From positions 1-58,517 of the forward strand of contig SCSM01000017.1 of assembly GCA_004322215.1 (NCBI GenBank): a stretch of 58,517 bases of DNA, written 5' to 3'. The notes under the pieces are model-generated. The model saw only the letters and a list, made by a program, of their open reading frames with translations. It was not told the DNA's origin and made no database searches. A program made the position numbers and the translations under genes. Below are positions 25,384 through 33,616 of the stretch, in pieces. Source of the stretch: Bacteroidota bacterium. Its GTDB lineage: Bacteria > Bacteroidota > Ignavibacteria > Kapaibacteriales > UBA2268. Position 1 is the first letter of the stretch. Every line of letters begins with the position of its first letter.

Positions 25384-28300
25384 TTATAGGTTATTCATCA
25401 GTTTCTCTGCTTCAGCAAAATCCGGTTTTAGCTTGATTGCCCATTCCAGCATTTTAATAGCATCGTCATTTATTCCTGCCTCGATGAAACATCGCGCAGC
25501 ACCGAAACAAGCGAATGGATTGGAATTGTTCATTTTTAATGCTTCTGTGTATAGCTTCAATGAGTTTTCAATATCACCGAGTTCAAACAAACCCTCTGCC
25601 GTGTCGCATAGCAGGTCATCGAGTGCAACTTTCAGCGTGGTATTAAACCGTGTTTCTTTCCATTTATTCATCAATTCAGTCAAAAGTTCGAGTGCTTCTG
25701 TCCAATTGCCATTCATCAAGAATGATTTGGCTTTGATATAAATGCTGTCAGGATGGTCCGGTGAAATTATATCGGCTTCTGATATAAATTTCCCAGCTAA
25801 TTCAAAATCTGATTCGAGCATTGAAATCATTGAGAGCTTGTGTAAAGCATGAAGCTTGAATCGATCACTTTTAATTCCGTGCTCCAGTACTTCCGAATAC
25901 AATCTTTTTGCCGATTCATAATTTCCCGAATCGAAATTTTCATCTGCTTCGCCAAGAATAATAAATTCATCCCGTTTATCATTTAAGTTATTTTCTGCTT
26001 TATGAGCCAATGCTTTATCGTAGAGATAATCTAATCGTGAAATGATTTTCAATGTAGAACGTTTCCATGTCCATTGTGTTCTCGCCCTGTATGTGGCTTT
26101 CAATCCCTTATCAAAAATCAGGGCAGGATTAGAATATACATTTTTCAGAATTTCTGTCAATGCAGCTGCATCCGGTTCAAGAACGAATGCTTCTCCTGTT
26201 AACTCGAGATTACCGATTTTATCTCCTATCGAACGTGGTTCGGATGGTATCAGCCAACCCACTTTCTCATCTACGAAGTCATCAGTCGAGCCGCCATCAG
26301 TAACAATAACGGGCAAACCGCAAGCCATCGCCTCGAGTGTCGGAAGTGAAAACCCTTCTCCCCTGTAGGAACAGACAAACACATCACATGACCTGTACAG
26401 GTTTGCTATCTGTTCCTCGGTCATGTAATTATCAAAGTAAATTATTTCGGGTGAACCAGGCACTTTCCGCAATTTCTCTATGTGGTCTTTTGCAGTTTGC
26501 CCTTTGTAAAATGATTCGCCGCCCATATCCTTAATGATTAATGTTATATCATCATCGGATGTAAATGCTTTTGTGTATGCATGGAGGAGTACGTCAATCC
26601 CTTTCCTGAAAATTGTACCGCCTATGTAAAGGAATTTCAATTTCTTGTTTGTCGGAATCAGATACTTATCGCCTGACGGCTTGAAAAGCTCAGGGTCAAT
26701 GCCGTTCGGAATGACCTGCACTTTATTGAAATCTATTCCCGAATTAATAAAGCTCTGCCGCGAATATGTCGAAGGAGTCCAAAGTTCATCAGCTTGTTTG
26801 AATAAGTCTGCAAAATCTTTTCTCAAAGTTGTGTATTCCCAGGGCTGCATTATTATCCACTTTGCACCTCTCGGCGGCTCATTGTTTGGGGGCCATTGAT
26901 GTCGTATCCAAACATAAGGTAGACGTGCTACCTCCTTGCTAACCTCTTTTTTGAATCTTATGTCATTGTCTTTTAATTTTTCATACTTCGGATTTCCACC
27001 GGGTAGAAACCTGTCATTTTCATAAGGCACAATTGTTACATTGGCAAGTCCTGTATCAATCAAATTAGCACACTGCTCGCGATTGATTAATGCAAGAGAA
27101 TGATATACAAATTGAGAACCCTCCCATACTATGTTTAATTGAGGTTGCCCATTTTTTCCTTCATGTAGAGGCGTATTGCCATGCGTCTCTAACTTATGTT
27201 CTGTGTCAAATACTGGTTTTTCCTCTTCTTCCAAATCAAACGTAAATCCCGATAGATTCTCATCTGCGTTTTCTTTAGGTAATATTTCTTGCTGCGAAAC
27301 ATTGCCATGCGACTCTAAAGTAATACCGTTTGCATTCGCAAAATACCCCGGCAAAACATTTTTCTCATCTATCAATTTTAATTTGACTGTTTCTTTATTA
27401 TTCAGGTAAAAACCAAAGAGAACATTGTCAATATCTGTATTTTCGGTAACATTTATCGTTACTTCTTTATAATCAAAATTCTTTTTTATATTATTTTCGA
27501 TATCCAGAAATTCATCTGCTATTACTGATGGCGAAAAATTATTCATGCACTCGATATTACATGGGATTCGCCAGTAGCAATTTAGACAATTAAGATTCTG
27601 ATTCCTGGCAACAGCAAATCCAGATGAAGGATTTCCGCTCAATGCAGGGTTTGTCAAACCGAATAGCACCATTGTCGGTTTTTTGAAATAATTGTGTCCC
27701 GCATGATAAAATGCACTGTCAATTGTCAGGAATTTATCACAATGTTCAGCCAATGCCATCTGTAACCTGAATGGTATATTCTTCCATGCACAATCATATA
27801 ATTCAGGAATACTTAATCCCGGCGATTCCTTTCCAAGAAGAAGGAATCTGAAATTCGGATTTCGATTTAATAACTCCCTGACCAAATCTTTTGTGTATGG
27901 ATAGCTTCTCTTCTGGTCTTTGTTTGTGAATAATTGAATCCCGATTAATTCATAACCGTTTTTGAAATTGGAAATTTCATTTTTTGCCCAATCGGCTTCC
28001 TGTTCGGTGATTGTATATATTATGTCCTGCTTCGTAAATCTCATTCCTGCTATGTTACCGAATATGTCCATGTATGAAATACCATTGTAATATTCAGGCA
28101 GTTTCGCAATAATGTTTGTGTAATCAACCACAACATCAGCCATTGATTCGATTGTTATTTCATCTTCCGAACCCGAAAGTATAATATCTTCTATATCATT
28201 GTGATTGAGGAACACATCGCCGACAATCTCATTTCCTGATATGTATATTTTCAATTGCGGATATTTCTCTTTCAACTCAGCAACAATCGCCGTCAATGCA

Positions 28301-31300
28301 AATGCATCGCCGATTGCAGGAGGGGATTTGATAATAACCGTTTTTGCATACTGATAATTCCGGTCTAAAAACTTTTTTGAAAAGCTTGTGAAATATTCTT
28401 TTTTCTCTTCCTTCTGCTTTGCTCCTTTTATTTGGGATTCCATCATTGATTTGAATTTCTCTTCATTAACCGGAACAAGTGTGTTGCCCTGCATTTTCAA
28501 ACCGTCTTCGGCATAAAATAAATTTGCATCACGCTTGATTTGACTATCCCATCGTTTCATAAATCTTTCACGGTTTCTCAATTCTTTCGGAGTGTCTAAT
28601 GCGAGTAAATCTTCGCCGTTTGACTGTCTCAGCTTTTTAGTGATTGATTCGTAATGATATAGAACAACTTCGGGATTGTAAATAATCTTTTTCCCGCTTG
28701 AATTGACTTTCATGCAAAGGTCAGTATCTTCCCATCCGAAAACATATTTTTCATCGAACCCGCCAATTTGTCTGAAGAGTTCTGTCCTTATAGCCAGGCA
28801 TGCTCCCGTAACAAATTGCATTTCTCTTCTTCTATCGACAAGCGGAAGAGATGGATCTGCTGTCAGGTATGCATGATATGGCTCTTCAGGTCTTCCGGGT
28901 CTTTCGCCGAATATCATCCCGGCATGTTGTATGGTCCCATTCTCATATAATAGTTTTGCTCCCTGGATTCCGACATCGGGATTGCTCCGGAATTCCTTCT
29001 CGATTGCATCCAGCCATCCCGGGAATGGATATGTATCATTATTTAAAAATACAAGATATTTTCCCTTTGCAATTTCAGCACCCCGGTTATTCACAAATGC
29101 ATAATTTTCATTATTATGATTTGATATTATTTCAAATTGCAGTGATTTATTACCTTTTGTCTCCTCATTCAGATTTTTCAGATATTCTGCTGTTCCATCG
29201 GTTGACGCATTATCAATTAATATTAATTCAATATTAAATAATCCTTTCATCTTCCTGATTCCTTCGATGCATCTTTTTGTATAATCGAGATTATTATGTA
29301 CAGGTATTATTATTGAGAAAGTAATATGCGAATCAATTTTATGATGGAATTTATCTTCATCAATTCTTATAGGTAAAATCTTTTTTATAAATTCAATCTT
29401 ACAGGTTTCATCTATTGTTATCTGCCCGGTCCACTTGCTTCTGAACCTGTGGTAATCCTTAGTTTGCTTTAAATCAATATCATAATTTTGAGAACCGGAA
29501 TCCGAAACTATACTGCTACCGCAAAATCTTACTTTGAATCCTGATTGAGACATTCTCAGACAAAAATCTACATCTGCAAAATATTTTTCAAAGCCCTCAT
29601 CGGGTACACCAACATTTACTACTGCCGACTTGCGGATAAGCATGCATGTTAACGGCAGTGAGTGAACATCATTCGAAATTTCAGACTCTTTCAATTCGGA
29701 AATGCTTTTCCCGTTGACAGGGTAATACAAATCTATACCTGTTGGCTGGGGTTTTATTTGACCCCATCCCGGTTTTATATATTCACTATTCGAATCGAGT
29801 ATGCAGGGTCCTGCCAAGCCGATATTTTCATCAGAACGTATTACATTTATCAAATTATCGAACCATTTCTCACTCAAATGCAATGATGGTTCAACAAAAC
29901 AAATGAAACATGAGTTGTTTGAAATTATTCCCTGCGATAATGATATTATATTGCTGTTTATCAACGGGTCATTCAATAAAAATACATCATCTTTTTTGGA
30001 AAGCTTCTTTGGTAAATGAGTATCAACAATATCCTTTGGAATATTTCCGGCTATTGTAAAGTTATAATTAAAACCTGTTACTGTCCTTCTTATCGAATTA
30101 ATAAATTCCGAAAGCAAATCTAAATCAAATGTAAAGGGAATAACGAAAGTGACAGCAGGGTCATTCTTTTCCTGCTTATTTAATAATCCTATCATCTTCT
30201 TCTTTAAATCTTCCGCTTCACGGTAATCGCCGTTCTTTTGAAGGACCTGAATCAACCTGTGAATATATTTTATATCATCCGGATTTTTCTCGAGGATTTC
30301 CCTTATCCATATTTCCCATTGATTGGAAATGGTTATTTCTTCATTTTCATCCAATTCTATAACATTCAACCATTTCTCATCGAGCAGTTTCTGGTTGATT
30401 TTGTCGTTATCATGCCTTGAAATTGACATTGATTCATAATGATACACTATACTGTCCGCACAATACCTGATTCTGTATCCTGTCGAGTAAGCCCTGAAAC
30501 AATAATCTACATCTTCATAACCGTTTTTGAACTTCTCATCCAATAAACCTATCTCGCTGATAACATATTTTTTTAATAGTACACAGGCAAATGTAACGAC
30601 TTTATAATCCCTCGAGTTTCTTGCTGAAGGTGTGCTGTTCAAACTTCTGAGCCGGTTTACATGATAAGGTGCTATTCCTCCTCCAATCATTCCAGCTCTA
30701 ACACCGCAGTGCTGGATTTTATCGGTATCCGGGTAAAGCAGCAATGAGCCCACAATACCAATCTTCTCATCTGACATTGCTTCTTTAATCAATGGTTCAA
30801 GCCATCCCCCAGTAACTTCGGTATCATTATTCAGAAGAATAATGAACTCACTTTTGCTTTTACTAATACCCTGATTACAAGCTGCAGCAAATCCCTCATT
30901 TTTTGAATTTCGTATAAATATAAAATTGTCTCTTTCGGTTGATAATTCTCTAAAAAGTGACTGAGTGCCGTCACTCGAAGCATTGTCGATGGCAATAATT
31001 TCAAACTTTATGTTTTGTGTAAATTGATATATACTGTTGATGCATTTCTTAGTCAGTTCAATCCTGTTAAATACCGGAATAATTATACTGACACTTGGTT
31101 TATCCCGTTTAATGCTTTGAATTTTTACACCGGTTTTTTCAGTTTCTTTAAGTTTGTTTACTTCTGCTTCGATTGATTTTTCGTTAATCCTTCTATGATA
31201 AAGTATCTCCTCATTTTCTCCGACAATGCCTTTGGTTTTATCATAAATAATTCTCAAAGTTCTGAGCATATCTGCCCTACGCGATGATGTCATAGTCGAA

Positions 31301-33615
31301 CCGTCTGTCCTCCATGTAAATTCGCAGGTTGCTTGTCTTATATGCGCAAATTCGAAATTAAGTCCGATTCTAATCCACAAATCCCAGTCTTCGTGAGTTG
31401 AGAGTGATTCATCGTATAACCCGGAATATTCAAGGCACAATCGGTTATGCATTACACATAATATCGGTATGTAATTCCCGACTAAGAGTTTTTTATAACT
31501 AAAATCTTCGGAGTAAATAACTTTCCTGTCCACCGTTACATATTCCCCGTTTTGCTTTACCTGGCTTGCCCTGAATGCATCGGTATATGCCACTTTGTAA
31601 TTGCTGTTCTCGAGAAATCTCACTAATGTTTCAAGATGGTTGTTATAGAATATATCGTCATCATCCAGATAGCATATATATTTTCCCCTGGAACACTTGA
31701 TACCGGTATTTCTTACGATAGACATACCGCTGTTTTTCCAAAGCTCGAGATATTTTATTCTTTGGTCATCAAATCCCTCTATTACTTTTATTACGGATTC
31801 TCCACCGTCATTGATTACGATTATTTCAAAATCCTTATATGTTTGCTGCAAAACACTAAGGACAGCGATTTTCAGCATCTCAGGACGATTGAAAGTCGGG
31901 ATGATAACGGTTACTTTGATGCTCTCGATTTCTTCCGGTCTCCAAATCATATATAATTCATGAAGCAGAGGATTTGTTGGATGTCTCTTCAGTGCATTAA
32001 TTAATCTGTCGGAACTGCTCGCCGGCATTTTCCTGATTTTTTCTTTTGCATCGGCAATTGCTTTATCATCGTACAATTCTTTATGATGAATAATTATATG
32101 AGCCAATACTTCATCAATTTTTGACATAGTTGTCTCAACCATCGTCCCTGCCCTGTTTCTATAGAGAAACAGTGGTTTCTCGAGATGATAAGATTTGAAT
32201 CCGTGTTTTGCTGCCGATACCCAAAAATTCCAGTCATGAGCGCCGATGAACATTGCTGTTGAAAATCCACCACCGGTCTCCCACACTTCTTTCCTGAACA
32301 AACTGCAATAGTCATGAACATTATATTTTATCAGGTATTGAAGTCCTGACGGACCCTTCCTGTGTATATGATTCGTCTCGCCGAAATTCTGTTCGTCAAC
32401 ATAAACTATGTCATAACCGGGATTTTTTTCAAGTATTGCAACTGTTTCTTCGAGATAGGTGGTTGCTATCTTATCATCAGCATCGAGTGGGAGAATATAC
32501 TTCCCCTTTGATATTTTAATTCCTTCGTTTCTTGCAAATGGTAATCCACCATTCTGTAGTTCAATGACTTGAATATTACAATCATGGTACTTCTTAATCA
32601 ATTGATTTGCAATTTCATTCGTATTGTCCGGACTGCCATCATTGACTATTATACATTCCCAAATTTTATATGTTTGATTGACAACGCTTTCAACTGCCTC
32701 AGCCAAATACTCTGCCTGCTTATAGCATGGAATTATTACCGACACAATTATATCAGATTGTTTTATCGCATCTCCTGTAAAGACCAATTCTACTTCCTGA
32801 TGGCAGGCATTCGGTATGAAGTTATTGTATTTTTCTATATCTATTCTTTTCCCTTTGTCAAATATATCAGCCAGTTCATCTGCTGAATAGCTGATTTGCT
32901 CCGAAGCACGGTTAGTGGGATTAGTGGTCTGTACTTTGTTAACAGGAATACAGAAAGTTAATGATTCCTCATAGCAAATCAATTCAGGAAGCGGCTCCTT
33001 GTAATATGAAACATTCTGCCAGAGATACTCCTCCAATGTATTCGGATTACGAAAATCAATCACAACCATCAGCTTGAAAATGTCTGCCACTCTATATATT
33101 GAACTGGATAATTCAAGCGGATAGCCAAAATCATATTCTTCATTAGTCCAATCGAATATAATATACCCGTAACCAATTTGAGTGAATTTCGGGAATCTCT
33201 GAGATGCCCTGCGTGAATAGCAATAGTCCGTATTTTTACCAAGACGAAGCGAAATTCCTATTGCCTTTTGATTTTCATCTAATAAATTTACAAGGTCAAC
33301 TATTCTGAAATCCCTGACAAATATATTGTCATCAACAAGGAATAACAATTTCTCATAAGGAGCTGCCAGAGCCAGAACATCACTCTTGAAACTTTTTTCT
33401 TTTATAAATTTTATATCCCGGTTTTTTGAAAATTCACTCGCTAAAATATCATATTGTCTTTGATGATGTTCGGATGAAGTTGTATATAAAATACGAATGT
33501 CATATTCATCGAAATCACTGCAATGAAGCATATAGGAACGGAGAGTCGCATCTAATTGCATAGCACGGTCGCGGCTGAAAATGAGTATTAACGTTTCTTT
33601 CGTATTAACTTCCAT
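25384..33615 (-). CDS. Giant multi-domain glycosyltransferase (six GT-A-like + GT9 + GT4 + TPR)
   Basis: 2,743 aa from ATG 33615, one nt after the stop of the upstream gene and preceded by GGGAG; an ATG ten codons earlier would overlap that gene. Domains: 1-270 GT-A-like (LVDDN); 290-490 GT2 (VSVIIPCYKQ, DADD at 378); 567-780 GT2 (VTVIIPTFNRP, DDDD at 651); 840-1085 GT2 (SIIIPVFNR, LLNNDTE, YEDVDYCFR); 1154-1395 divergent GT2; 1431-1690 GT2 (SIIIPVHNN, FLNNDTY, GWEDTDLC); 1757-2040 GT9-like (SPPAIGDAFALTA, TIDSAFYHAGHNY and a Cys cluster CLNCYWRIPC); 2155-2530 GT4 (IPNGIDPELF, GEGFSLPTLEAMACGLPVI); 2550-2743 TPRs. No signal peptide or membrane segment, so cytoplasmic. It probably assembles a multi-sugar glycan, with each active domain adding a residue. 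The acceptor (protein or lipid) is unknown. Confidence 0.9.
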   Translation of the reverse strand: MEVNTKETLILIFSRDRAMQLDATLRSYMLHCSDFDEYDIRILYTTSSEHHQRQYDILASEFSKNRDIKFIKEKSFKSDVLALAAPYEKLLFLVDDNIFVRDFRIVDLVNLLDENQKAIGISLRLGKNTDYCYSRRASQRFPKFTQIGYGYIIFDWTNEEYDFGYPLELSSSIYRVADIFKLMVVIDFRNPNTLEEYLWQNVSYYKEPLPELICYEESLTFCIPVNKVQTTNPTNRASEQISYSADELADIFDKGKRIDIEKYNNFIPNACHQEVELVFTGDAIKQSDIIVSVIIPCYKQAEYLAEAVESVVNQTYKIWECIIVNDGSPDNTNEIANQLIKKYHDCNIQVIELQNGGLPFARNEGIKISKGKYILPLDADDKIATTYLEETVAILEKNPGYDIVYVDEQNFGETNHIHRKGPSGLQYLIKYNVHDYCSLFRKEVWETGGGFSTAMFIGAHDWNFWVSAAKHGFKSYHLEKPLFLYRNRAGTMVETTMSKIDEVLAHIIIHHKELYDDKAIADAKEKIRKMPASSSDRLINALKRHPTNPLLHELYMIWRPEEIESIKVTVIIPTFNRPEMLKIAVLSVLQQTYKDFEIIVINDGGESVIKVIEGFDDQRIKYLELWKNSGMSIVRNTGIKCSRGKYICYLDDDDIFYNNHLETLVRFLENSNYKVAYTDAFRASQVKQNGEYVTVDRKVIYSEDFSYKKLLVGNYIPILCVMHNRLCLEYSGLYDESLSTHEDWDLWIRIGLNFEFAHIRQATCEFTWRTDGSTMTSSRRADMLRTLRIIYDKTKGIVGENEEILYHRRINEKSIEAEVNKLKETEKTGVKIQSIKRDKPSVSIIIPVFNRIELTKKCINSIYQFTQNIKFEIIAIDNASSDGTQSLFRELSTERDNFIFIRNSKNEGFAAACNQGISKSKSEFIILLNNDTEVTGGWLEPLIKEAMSDEKIGIVGSLLLYPDTDKIQHCGVRAGMIGGGIAPYHVNRLRSLNSTPSARNSRDYKVVTFACVLLKKYVISEIGLLDEKFKNGYEDVDYCFRAYSTGYRIRYCADSIVYHYESMSISRHDNDKINQKLLDEKWLNVIELDENEEITISNQWEIWIREILEKNPDDIKYIHRLIQVLQKNGDYREAEDLKKKMIGLLNKQEKNDPAVTFVIPFTFDLDLLSEFINSIRRTVTGFNYNFTIAGNIPKDIVDTHLPKKLSKKDDVFLLNDPLINSNIISLSQGIISNNSCFICFVEPSLHLSEKWFDNLINVIRSDENIGLAGPCILDSNSEYIKPGWGQIKPQPTGIDLYYPVNGKSISELKESEISNDVHSLPLTCMLIRKSAVVNVGVPDEGFEKYFADVDFCLRMSQSGFKVRFCGSSIVSDSGSQNYDIDLKQTKDYHRFRSKWTGQITIDETCKIEFIKKILPIRIDEDKFHHKIDSHITFSIIIPVHNNLDYTKRCIEGIRKMKGLFNIELILIDNASTDGTAEYLKNLNEETKGNKSLQFEIISNHNNENYAFVNNRGAEIAKGKYLVFLNNDTYPFPGWLDAIEKEFRSNPDVGIQGAKLLYENGTIQHAGMIFGERPGRPEEPYHAYLTADPSLPLVDRRREMQFVTGACLAIRTELFRQIGGFDEKYVFGWEDTDLCMKVNSSGKKIIYNPEVVLYHYESITKKLRQSNGEDLLALDTPKELRNRERFMKRWDSQIKRDANLFYAEDGLKMQGNTLVPVNEEKFKSMMESQIKGAKQKEEKKEYFTSFSKKFLDRNYQYAKTVIIKSPPAIGDAFALTAIVAELKEKYPQLKIYISGNEIVGDVFLNHNDIEDIILSGSEDEITIESMADVVVDYTNIIAKLPEYYNGISYMDIFGNIAGMRFTKQDIIYTITEQEADWAKNEISNFKNGYELIGIQLFTNKDQKRSYPYTKDLVRELLNRNPNFRFLLLGKESPGLSIPELYDCAWKNIPFRLQMALAEHCDKFLTIDSAFYHAGHNYFKKPTMVLFGLTNPALSGNPSSGFAVARNQNLNCLNCYWRIPCNIECMNNFSPSVIADEFLDIENNIKKNFDYKEVTINVTENTDIDNVLFGFYLNNKETVKLKLIDEKNVLPGYFANANGITLESHGNVSQQEILPKENADENLSGFTFDLEEEEKPVFDTEHKLETHGNTPLHEGKNGQPQLNIVWEGSQFVYHSLALINREQCANLIDTGLANVTIVPYENDRFLPGGNPKYEKLKDNDIRFKKEVSKEVARLPYVWIRHQWPPNNEPPRGAKWIIMQPWEYTTLRKDFADLFKQADELWTPSTYSRQSFINSGIDFNKVQVIPNGIDPELFKPSGDKYLIPTNKKLKFLYIGGTIFRKGIDVLLHAYTKAFTSDDDITLIIKDMGGESFYKGQTAKDHIEKLRKVPGSPEIIYFDNYMTEEQIANLYRSCDVFVCSYRGEGFSLPTLEAMACGLPVIVTDGGSTDDFVDEKVGWLIPSEPRSIGDKIGNLELTGEAFVLEPDAAALTEILKNVYSNPALIFDKGLKATYRARTQWTWKRSTLKIISRLDYLYDKALAHKAENNLNDKRDEFIILGEADENFDSGNYESAKRLYSEVLEHGIKSDRFKLHALHKLSMISMLESDFELAGKFISEADIISPDHPDSIYIKAKSFLMNGNWTEALELLTELMNKWKETRFNTTLKVALDDLLCDTAEGLFELGDIENSLKLYTEALKMNNSNPFACFGAARCFIEAGINDDAIKMLEWAIKLKPDFAEAEKLMNNL
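27166..27191. repeat. Palindromic repeat inside coding linker
   Basis: Near-perfect palindrome with arms TAGAGGCGTA and TGCGTCTCTA around TTGCCA, inside the linker between the GT9 and GT4 domains. On the coding strand it reads KLETHGNTPLHE. A partial second copy (ATTGCCATGCGACTCTAA, 27301-27318) codes LESHGN 42 codons away. Confidence 0.65.
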
Positions 33616-33616
33616 T

